6,485 nucleotides of DNA from Candidatus Cloacimonadota bacterium (GCA_030628975.1 DAOVPZ010000068.1:1-6485), one strand, 5' to 3'. Positions 1 to 5,670 are shown, counted from the first letter of the stretch. Made by a program: numbers and translations. The notes: generated by a model not told the origin, from the sequence alone.

Positions 1-2
1 CA

Positions 3-335
3 AATCAATCCTATTCTATTGAAGCTGTCACTATAGGTTGGAGTATATTACCCCAAACTCCACAAAGAAGTTTTATCGATTTTGTTTTTGAAAAACTTAT
101 AAAAAACGGAATAAATGTTGAAGATATCAAATTAGGGTATCAGGTTCTTTATCAAATTAAACCAAAATATGAAGAATATTCCACATATTTCGAAGATGTT
201 AATGACCAAGCTAAAAGTGAGAGTGATCTGCAAATAAAATCTCAGATAATGATTGGTTTAAAAAAATTAAGACCTATTAGTCTTAATAAGAAAAATAGAA
301 AATTCTGGTCAGAAATAAATAAGTATAAGGTATAA
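3..335 (+). CDS. 3' end of an unrecognised protein gene (5'-truncated by the window)
   Basis: An open frame enters from the left edge and runs 110 codons to a TAA stop at 333-335. The other two forward frames are closed by stops within the first 40 bases. The residues seen begin NQSYSIEAVTIGWSILPQTP and end FWSEINKYKV. The fragment is charged and soluble-looking, with a Lys-rich C-terminal tail (LKKLRPISLNKKNRKF) and a Tyr/Glu-rich middle (KPKYEEYSTYFEDVNDQ). There is no membrane segment, signal peptide or Cys motif. I do not recognise the family and assign no function. The start lies outside the window. An AT-rich gap of 170 bp separates it from the next gene, so the two are probably not tightly coupled. 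That this is coding is supported by the clean open frame and the sensible amino-acid composition. Confidence 0.6.
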   Translation, partial: NQSYSIEAVTIGWSILPQTPQRSFIDFVFEKLIKNGINVEDIKLGYQVLYQIKPKYEEYSTYFEDVNDQAKSESDLQIKSQIMIGLKKLRPISLNKKNRKFWSEINKYKV

Positions 336-505
336 AAAAATAAATTATATAAATAACACTTTTGTTATATAAAAAATTTGTGAATTTTAATTTATAAAAT
401 AAACAATGATTTACTTCAAATTTGTAGCTTTCAACTACTATTTATTTATCTTTTTGAAGACATATCATTCGTTATAGATTATGTAGAATTTTTAATCTCA
501 ACCAA

Positions 506-2800
506 ATGAAAAAAAATCTCATCTTCGCATTATTAGTTATGGGCTTCAGCGGTATTGTTGCCCAGATACTGCTTTTAAGAGAATTGCTTATTACTTTCTA
601 TGGCAATGAATTATCTATCGGTATTATACTCGCTAACTGGCTTATTCTGGAAGCATTTGGCTGTTTCTTTATAGGCAAAAGAGCTGAGCGGATTAAAAGA
701 CCTATTCAAGGTTTTATTGGGCTTCAACTTATCTTTTCTTTGAGTCTGCCTTTTGCTGTTTATTTAACCAGGATCTTTAAAGAAGTAATTGGATATACTG
801 CTGGTGAGGGTCTGGGTTTAATTCCCATGCTCTATTCTTCTTTTCTTATTCTTTCAATTGTAAGTATTACTCACGGAGCACTATTTACTTTTGGTTGTAA
901 GATATTTTCTTTATACTCAAAAAAACAGGGTGCAAAAAGTATTGGAAGAGTCTATATCTACGAGACTCTTGGCACAATTGCCGGGGGAGTTGCTTTTACT
1001 TACCTCCTTATCCCCTATTTTCATTCCCTGCAAATAGCCTTAAGTATTGCTTTATTAAATCTTATCCTGTGTGTGTTCCTTTCGGTAAGTTTCTGGCAAA
1101 AGCAAATATCCAATAAAATTCTGGGTAGTGTTTCAGTGATATTCACAGTTTTTGTTGCTTATATACTCTTTAGTCCAAAATCAGATGAAATTCACCAGCT
1201 TTCTATCAAGCATCAATGGAAGGGACAGGAACTAATCCATTACCAGAATTCTATCTATGGAAATATCGTAGTCACTAAAAGAGCTGAACAATACACCTTT
1301 TTCTCTGATGGAATCCCCATAATTACTTCCCCTTACCCGGATATAACATTTGTGGAGGAATTTGTTCACCTACCCCTGCTTTTCCATTCCCAGCCTGAAG
1401 AAGTGCTCATTATCAGTGGTGGGGCAGGAGGTGTGATAAATGAAATCCTGAAACACCCGGTAGAGAGAATTGATTATGTAGAACTTGACCCGCTGCTATT
1501 GGAAGTCATTGAAAAGTTTCCTACTTCCTTAACCGAAAAAGAACTTAATCATAAAAAAGTGAATATCAAATACACAGATGGACGACTCTTTATCAAAAGA
1601 ACCTCCAATAAATACGACCTGGTTCTATTGGGTTTATCCAACCCATCAGACTTGCAGGTAAACAGACTTTTTACAAAAGAGTTTTTCTTTTTAGTTAAGG
1701 AAAAACTAAAAGAAGATGGTATATTTGTTATCACTCTTCCCGGTTCTTTGACTTATTTGGGCGACGAGTTACGAAACCTCAATCGCTGTATTTTAAATAC
1801 ACTTAAAAGTATCTTTCCTCATCTAAAAATAATCCCCGGTGATGGAACAAACTTATTTTTAGCATCAACATCCGACGCCATTTCTCTAATCGATAAAAAA
1901 GAACTTACACAAAGGTTGAATGATCGGAATATTGAGGTGAATCTTCTGACACCAGCACATATTGAATATAAGCTGCACCCCAGATGGCTGAACTGGTTCT
2001 TAAAGTCTGTGGAAGAAGGTACTGAGAAGATAAATCAAGATTTCCAGCCTTCAGGATTATTCTACAGCCTTTCTTATTGGAATGCTCTTTTCTCCCCTTC
2101 TGTAAGAGGAATATTTAACTGGTTTGAAAAAGTAAATTTGAAATTATTTATTATCTCACTTTCTATATTTACTGGAATTTTCTTATTAATCCGTTTAAGA
2201 ATCAAAAAACTTTATAGAGCAAGTATTCCCATCTGTATAGTCTTCACAGGTTTTGCAGGTATGATATTTGATCTGGTTCTGATATTTACCTTTCAGATAC
2301 TTTATGGATATGTCTTTTACTGGATAGGGCTTCTGGTGACAGCCTTTATGGTTGGAGTAGCAGTGGGAGGAATGATCATGACCTCTCTTTTAGAACGGAT
2401 CAAGAGAGACCTTCTTTTTTTTATCAGGATAGAATTTGCTATAGTTCTCTTTCCCTGTATTCTTCCAATTATTTTTCTCTTATTCCATCCCTATTTAGAC
2501 CGCTCGGTAATATATATTCTTCTGCAGATTATTTTTTTAGTACTTTCTTTAATTTCCGGTCTTTTGATTGGGTCACAGTTTCCTTTAGCCAATAAGATAT
2601 ATTTAAAAAATTCCCCTAACATTGGCAAAACTGCTGGTTTACTTTATAGTACTGATCTTATCGGTGGTTGGGTAGGAGGACTTATTGGTGCAGTTATTCT
2701 GTTGCCGGTTTTAGGACTTTTCAAGACCTGTTTGGTTGTTCTTATGCTTAAAGTATGTAGTCTTATTATCGTCTCTACTTCAAGCAAGAGATTTGTATGA
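506..2800 (+). CDS. Spermidine-synthase-like Rossmann domain between two halves of a polytopic membrane protein
   Basis: The product is 764 aa. About seven hydrophobic segments fill residues 5-224, a soluble spermidine-synthase-type (SAM-binding fold) domain spans about 245-500, and further membrane segments fill about 545-760. In the soluble domain the nucleotide-binding loop is SGGAGG (304-309), the ribose-binding acid is E326 in VELDP, and the adenine-side motif is D358-G359. These support binding of SAM or a decarboxylated SAM-like ligand. The canonical aminopropyltransferase acids are missing: GGGDGG has become GGAGG (A307), and the DSSDP-type loop after YD (370-371) reads GLSNP (376-380). 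Spermidine synthesis is therefore doubtful. The following PSDLQVNRLFT run resembles the NR-YT segment of the large membrane-bound 'spermidine synthase' family found in many anaerobes, whose substrate is unknown. The start at 506 precedes a well-formed first membrane helix and lacks a clear Shine-Dalgarno site. The gene stands alone between long spacers. The family assignment is firm; the reaction is not known. Confidence 0.85.
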   Translation: MKKNLIFALLVMGFSGIVAQILLLRELLITFYGNELSIGIILANWLILEAFGCFFIGKRAERIKRPIQGFIGLQLIFSLSLPFAVYLTRIFKEVIGYTAGEGLGLIPMLYSSFLILSIVSITHGALFTFGCKIFSLYSKKQGAKSIGRVYIYETLGTIAGGVAFTYLLIPYFHSLQIALSIALLNLILCVFLSVSFWQKQISNKILGSVSVIFTVFVAYILFSPKSDEIHQLSIKHQWKGQELIHYQNSIYGNIVVTKRAEQYTFFSDGIPIITSPYPDITFVEEFVHLPLLFHSQPEEVLIISGGAGGVINEILKHPVERIDYVELDPLLLEVIEKFPTSLTEKELNHKKVNIKYTDGRLFIKRTSNKYDLVLLGLSNPSDLQVNRLFTKEFFFLVKEKLKEDGIFVITLPGSLTYLGDELRNLNRCILNTLKSIFPHLKIIPGDGTNLFLASTSDAISLIDKKELTQRLNDRNIEVNLLTPAHIEYKLHPRWLNWFLKSVEEGTEKINQDFQPSGLFYSLSYWNALFSPSVRGIFNWFEKVNLKLFIISLSIFTGIFLLIRLRIKKLYRASIPICIVFTGFAGMIFDLVLIFTFQILYGYVFYWIGLLVTAFMVGVAVGGMIMTSLLERIKRDLLFFIRIEFAIVLFPCILPIIFLLFHPYLDRSVIYILLQIIFLVLSLISGLLIGSQFPLANKIYLKNSPNIGKTAGLLYSTDLIGGWVGGLIGAVILLPVLGLFKTCLVVLMLKVCSLIIVSTSSKRFV

Positions 2801-3103
2801 AATTGCAATCTTTTATAATGCTTAAATTATTAATTCAAGGACTTCCATAGATTTTTTATGATATTTATAAATGGTTAGATTTCTTTTATCCACAAAGCAT
2901 TATTCAAAACTACACTTAATATGGATGTTTTATGTTAATAATTTCTAAACAGAATATGCTTAAATTCCTTCTAATTCTCGAACCATTATATGTTACAAAA
3001 TTATAACAGAAAATATAACAATAACAATATACTATATATCTAAACCCATTACATTTTAAAATCCTTTACTAAAAAAATCCTATAAAAATTATTGTATCGT
3101 TGT
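2801..3103. other. AT-rich intergenic spacer without a recognisable gene
   Basis: I see no plausible coding sequence here; all frames are broken by frequent stops. It holds an 11-bp direct repeat ATGCTTAAATT (2818-2828 and 2956-2966) and an imperfect inverted repeat (AAGCATTATTC at 2895-2905 against GAATATGCTT at 2952-2961, one base bulged). Both are weak in sequence this AT-rich. A TATAAA at 3081-3086 could serve as a -10 box about 34 bases before the start codon at 3115, but no -35 box lies at normal spacing. There is no convincing GC-rich hairpin with a U-tract to terminate the gene ending at 2800. Confidence 0.5.
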
Positions 3104-3109
3104 AAGGAG
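3104..3109 (+). promoter_or_regulatory. Strong Shine-Dalgarno site of the broken VOC reading frame
   Basis: AAGGAG lies 5 bases before the ATG at 3115, which is near-ideal spacing. It is one of the best ribosome-binding sites in the window, yet the frame it serves stops after eight codons. The intact gene downstream (start 3182) has no such site of its own, so ribosomes loaded here may feed it by reinitiation. Confidence 0.75.
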
Positions 3110-3114
3110 TAAAT

Positions 3115-3189
3115 ATGCAAAAAAATCCAGTTTGCTTTTGAGAACTTGCATCCCATGATGCAGAAAAATTAGTTTTAAAAAATGAGTAA
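3115..3189 (+). pseudogene. Decayed N-terminus of a VOC/glyoxalase-like gene, interrupted by TGA
   Basis: From the ATG the frame reads MQKNPVCF, then TGA (3139-3141), then continues without another stop as ELASHDAEKLV and a few more residues to TAA at 3187-3189. The pattern NPVCF-x-ELxSxDAEK is typical of the first strand and helix of vicinal-oxygen-chelate (glyoxalase/bleomycin-resistance) proteins, which usually continue with a K-FY-x-x-FGW segment. The TGA sits where family members commonly carry an aromatic residue, so a TGG-to-TGA mutation is the simplest explanation. Similarity ends after about residue 20, so the rest of the gene was deleted. The intact ATL-PHP gene starts at 3182, overlapping the last 8 bases in another frame. 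The family call rests on only about 20 residues. Alternatives are an 8-aa leader peptide or chance. Confidence 0.5.
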
Positions 3190-4240
3190 GACTTTTTATC
3201 AAAGAGTAATAGATATTATTAAAAGTATACCCGAAGGCAAAGTGCCTACCCATGGGCAGATCGCAGCGTATGCAGGTAATTCCCATGCATCTCGTCAGTT
3301 CGCTTACATATTACATTCATCTTCTCGTAAACAAAACCTTCCCTGGCACAGAGTTGTAAACAGCAAAGGTAGTATATCATTGAAACCTGGTTATGGATAT
3401 GAACTTCAGAAAGAAATGCTAAAAGATGAAGAAATAATCTTTAACAAATTAGAAAGTAATAAATGGATAATGGATTATCATATACATACAACTCTTTCTG
3501 ATGGCAAAGGCAATCATGATGCTTATATAAGGATGGCTCAAAAAAGAAAAATTGATGAAATAGGATTCTCTGACCATTTATGTCTAAAAAAAGTAAGTTG
3601 GGCAATGGAACTTTCGCAAATCTCTTCTATGATAGAAACAATTAATCATTTGAAAAAGAATTCAAAGGTCGTTATAAAATTAGGTGTAGAAATGGATTAC
3701 TTTCCTGGATTCGAGGATAAGATTAAAGAAATCATTGCGGGAATTCCTTTTGATTATGTGATTGGTTCTGTCCATTTTATAAATGATTGGACTGTCGATC
3801 ACCCTGATAATATTTCAGAATATGAGAAATGGGATGTATATGAGTTATACAAAGTTTACTTTAATTTAGTCCAACAGACAGCTAATTCTAAATTGTTTGA
3901 TATTATTGGTCATCCTGATCTCATTAAAAAATTTGGATTCAAGCCTAAAAGAGATATAAGCGATTTATTAGAAGAAACTGCGGAGATTTTCAAAAATAGT
4001 GGAATTTGTATTGAAATCAATACAAGCGGATTAACAAAACCTTGTAAAGAGATTTATCCGAGTAAAAAACTTTTAAAAATGTGTTTTGATAAAGGAGTTC
4101 CTGTTACACTTGGTTCAGATGCTCACAGACCACAAGATATTGGACAGCATTTTGATGAAGCTATAAAATTGATAAAAGAGATAGGATATATAGAAATTGT
4201 TCAATTCACAAAAAGGAAAAGAAAATTTATAAGAATATGA
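3182..4240 (+). CDS. Fusion protein: alkyltransferase-like (ATL) DNA-lesion-binding domain plus PHP (HisK/HisJ-type) phosphoesterase
   Basis: The product is 352 aa. Residues 1-95 form an MGMT-type DNA-binding domain. The catalytic PCHR motif is PWHR (54-57, Trp55), the hallmark of ATL proteins, which bind O6-alkylguanine without repairing it and in studied organisms hand the lesion to nucleotide excision repair. R38 in the recognition helix (SHASRQF) corresponds to the Arg finger. H24 (PTHGQIA) stands where most relatives have Tyr. Residues 97-340 form a complete PHP metal-phosphoesterase domain: HIHTTLSDG (100-108), SDH (130-132), GVEMDY (168-173), GSVHF (195-199), GHPD (243-246), GSDAH (311-315). 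The probable metal ligands are H100, H102, H132, E170, H198, H244, D313 and H315. It most resembles HisK/HisJ-type histidinol phosphatases, but no histidine genes are nearby. The domains meet with almost no linker (W95-I96-M97). The start has no Shine-Dalgarno site and overlaps the VOC remnant. Domain identities are firm; lesion-directed phosphoesterase or nuclease activity is speculation. Confidence 0.9.
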   Translation: MSKTFYQRVIDIIKSIPEGKVPTHGQIAAYAGNSHASRQFAYILHSSSRKQNLPWHRVVNSKGSISLKPGYGYELQKEMLKDEEIIFNKLESNKWIMDYHIHTTLSDGKGNHDAYIRMAQKRKIDEIGFSDHLCLKKVSWAMELSQISSMIETINHLKKNSKVVIKLGVEMDYFPGFEDKIKEIIAGIPFDYVIGSVHFINDWTVDHPDNISEYEKWDVYELYKVYFNLVQQTANSKLFDIIGHPDLIKKFGFKPKRDISDLLEETAEIFKNSGICIEINTSGLTKPCKEIYPSKKLLKMCFDKGVPVTLGSDAHRPQDIGQHFDEAIKLIKEIGYIEIVQFTKRKRKFIRI

Positions 4241-4245
4241 AGGAA
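4240..4245 (+). promoter_or_regulatory. Shine-Dalgarno site for the Cys-rich membrane protein
   Basis: AAGGAA begins on the last base of the preceding TGA stop and lies 7 bases before the ATG at 4253. The next gene is in the same frame as the ATL-PHP gene. This site supports a separate start there rather than read-through of the TGA. Confidence 0.7.
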
Positions 4246-4252
4246 AAAATAT

Positions 4253-4792
4253 ATGAAAACCGAAACAAAAGTCTATGAACAAGGATTAGAAGAATATCCT
4301 AAAGTAGGCATATTTATTAGTAATCTTCTGATGCTTATATGGATAGCTCTGGGAACTATCGGTTGCTGGTTCTTATCTCCGATTGTAGCATTGATTTATT
4401 TTGCTTTTGCGATAATAATGGTCGGAATAGTGTTGAGAAAGTTGCTATGCACAAGTTGTTATTATTATGATAAATGGTGTTGTTTGGGTTGGGGTAAACT
4501 TTCTGGTCTGCTTTTCAAAAAAGGTAATATTGAAGAATTCAATACAAGTATTGGACAAAAACTTGCTCCTGCAACTTATGGAATTTTAACTCTAATTCCT
4601 CTTATTTTAATTGTTATTTCAATCATTCAAAAATTTGCTGTCTCTAAGATAGTGGTGTTATTGTTTATACTTTTAATTTCATTTTATAGCGGAGCAATCA
4701 ACAGGAAAAAAACCTGTGCAAAATGTAAGATGAGATTAATGTGTAAGGGTAGTGCGGTACACCCCCACACCAATATAAACCTTAAGAAATAA
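4253..4792 (+). CDS. Four-helix membrane protein with two cysteine clusters, uncharacterised family
   Basis: The product is 179 aa, with four predicted membrane helices at about 17-40, 42-63, 106-127 and 131-148. After helix 2 comes a CTSCYYYDKWCC-x-GWGK segment (C66, C69, C76, C77). After helix 4 comes TCAKCKMRLMC (C155, C158, C164). Both clusters fall on the same side of the membrane, probably the cytoplasm, and together could bind a metal ion such as zinc or an iron-sulfur cluster. I recognise the pattern as a conserved hypothetical membrane family and know of no assigned function. The gene follows ATL-PHP after 12 bp, so the two are very likely co-transcribed. The last ten or so residues (HPHTNINLKK) are encoded by the left arm of an inverted repeat and the bases next to it, and may not be ancestral. 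Topology and the metal site are inferred from sequence only. Confidence 0.8.
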   Translation: MKTETKVYEQGLEEYPKVGIFISNLLMLIWIALGTIGCWFLSPIVALIYFAFAIIMVGIVLRKLLCTSCYYYDKWCCLGWGKLSGLLFKKGNIEEFNTSIGQKLAPATYGILTLIPLILIVISIIQKFAVSKIVVLLFILLISFYSGAINRKKTCAKCKMRLMCKGSAVHPHTNINLKK

Positions 4793-4869
4793 GACTGATG
4801 AAAAAAACTTTATTTTCTTTGTGAACTTTAGTGTTTATATTATACAAAACGATATATTGGTGTGGGGGT
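4761..4869. repeat. Perfect 17-bp inverted repeat with 75-nt spacer spanning a gene junction
   Basis: The left arm ACCCCCACACCAATATA (4761-4777) is exactly complementary to the right arm TATATTGGTGTGGGGGT (4853-4869). Neither end extends further: C4760/A4870 and A4778/A4852 do not pair. The left arm is inside the coding end of the 179-aa gene. The right arm ends three bases before the DUF3795 start codon at 4873 and contains its only purine-rich ribosome-binding stretch (GGGGG, 4864-4868). In mRNA the stem would hide that site. The whole 109-bp unit could instead be a miniature inverted-repeat transposable element, though I see no target-site duplication. The G/C-rich core stands out against the AT-rich surroundings. 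Confidence 0.85.
4772..4841 (+). promoter_or_regulatory. Competing 9-bp RNA stem within the inverted-repeat region
   Basis: AATATAAAC (4772-4780) is perfectly complementary to GTTTATATT (4833-4841). It shares bases 4772-4777 with the left arm of the 17-bp repeat, so the two full stems cannot form together. The alternative stem would leave the G-rich ribosome-binding segment less well paired. It is A/T-rich and weaker, so a switching role is only a hypothesis. Confidence 0.35.
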
Positions 4870-4872
4870 AAA

Positions 4873-5424
4873 ATGACTGTGAATGATAAAGACTTAGTTG
4901 GCTGTTGCGGGATATTTTGCAGCTTATGCACAAAATACCAGTCAAAAGCACCGAGTAGATGTATTGGTTGTAGAATAGGCAAACAGCATGATTGGTGCAG
5001 TATCTATAGATGTTGCGAAAATAAAAAAGGATTTTTTACTTGCATTGAATGCAATGAATATCCCTGTGAAAGATATGCAAGAAGAAAATGGGGGACTGAC
5101 TATTGGAGCAGAAAAGCTATAGAAAACCTGGATGAAATTAAGAAATCAGGATTGGATAGCTGGTTAAAGGATCAAAGAGAAAGAAGGGTATTGGTAGAAA
5201 ATCTACTTGATAATTACAACGAGGGGAGGTCAATGAGTTTTTATTGTAAGGTATGTATATTATTGCCAATTGAAGTAATCAACAATGCAATAGAAAAAGC
5301 AAGGGAAAAATTTCTGAGCGATAAAATACCGGATTCGGATACGAAATCAAGAGCAAAAATTTTGAGAGCAATCATTCAAGAAATGTCTTTAAAAATTGGA
5401 ATTAATCTAAAACTAATCAAGTAA
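4873..5424 (+). CDS. DUF3795-type Cys-rich protein
   Basis: The product is 183 aa from the ATG at 4873. An in-frame ATG at 4831 would add 14 residues that look like translated spacer, so I reject it. The N-terminal half carries the DUF3795 pattern: VGCCGIFCSLC (C11, C12, C16, C19), RCIGC (C30, C33), WCSIYRCC (C42, C47, C48), FTCIECNEYPCERY (C57, C60, C65). Such spacing suggests zinc or iron-sulfur binding. The C-terminal half (about 75-183) is charged and helical, with one more pair, CKVC (125-128), and exceeds the short DUF3795 core. No signal peptide or membrane segment is present, so it is probably cytoplasmic. The function of DUF3795 is unknown. It lies 80 bp after the 179-aa gene and is probably co-transcribed. 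Its ribosome-binding region is a G-run inside a perfect inverted repeat rather than a normal AGGAG. I am sure of the family and of the start, less so of any role. Confidence 0.85.
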   Translation: MTVNDKDLVGCCGIFCSLCTKYQSKAPSRCIGCRIGKQHDWCSIYRCCENKKGFFTCIECNEYPCERYARRKWGTDYWSRKAIENLDEIKKSGLDSWLKDQRERRVLVENLLDNYNEGRSMSFYCKVCILLPIEVINNAIEKAREKFLSDKIPDSDTKSRAKILRAIIQEMSLKIGINLKLIK

Positions 5425-5472
5425 GTGTATGAAGATGTCTTTCTATAGAATATTTGAAAGATAAAAAAAACA

Positions 5473-5572
5473 AGGATTGATAAGTATCTTGAAGGAATGA
5501 AATATTAGTAAATGATGTTTCATATTTTAGACGAAGCAGACTTTCCAATAAATCACCACTTATCATAATCCT
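5473..5572. repeat. Imperfect inverted repeat (about 100 bp) in the spacer after DUF3795
   Basis: AGGATTGATAAGT (5473-5485) pairs with ACTTATCATAATCCT (5558-5572) over all 13 bases with a two-base bulge in the right arm. A small inner stem ATGAAA/TTTCAT lies inside. It has no U-tract after the right arm, so it does not look like an intrinsic terminator. It could be a structured RNA, a remnant mobile element, or an AT-rich coincidence. The rest of the 259-bp spacer (5425-5683) holds no gene I can support. Confidence 0.45.
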
Positions 5573-5670
5573 AAATGAAATAAAAAATTAAACTTTTCTT
5601 TCTATCTTATATCTAATATCAAAAAATTATAAGGAAGTTAAGATATTAATTATGCACAATACAAAAAAAG

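Noticed and set aside
347..369. Weak hairpin (ATAAC...GTTAT around loop ACTTTT) as terminator of the first gene
   Set aside because: The stem is only five perfect A/T-rich pairs and no U-tract follows on the plus strand.
1549..1734. 61-codon minus-strand open frame
   Set aside because: It lies entirely within the strongly supported Rossmann domain on the plus strand and has no recognisable features.
3139..3141. TGA read as Trp through an altered genetic code
   Set aside because: TGG is used for Trp in all the genes, and TGA ends both the 764-aa gene and the ATL-PHP gene, the latter followed by a proper ribosome-binding site.
3089..3286. 65-codon minus-strand open frame
   Set aside because: It overlaps the ATL coding region and the VOC remnant, lacks domain similarity, and is explained as a shadow frame.
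4238..4255. Possible in-frame fusion of ATL-PHP with the 179-aa gene by TGA read-through
   Set aside because: The frames match, but a good Shine-Dalgarno site and ATG follow at once, so two separate proteins is the simpler reading.
4831..4872. Upstream ATG at 4831 as the start of DUF3795
   Set aside because: The added residues (MFILYKTIYWCGGK) include the translated inverted-repeat arm and do not resemble the DUF3795 N-terminus.
4782..4982. 66-codon minus-strand open frame
   Set aside because: It overlaps the inverted repeat and the conserved Cys motifs of DUF3795; there is no independent support.
5513..5569. 18-codon frame starting MMFHILDEADFPINHH
   Set aside because: It is short, has no ribosome-binding site, and lies within the imperfect inverted repeat; no family similarity is seen.
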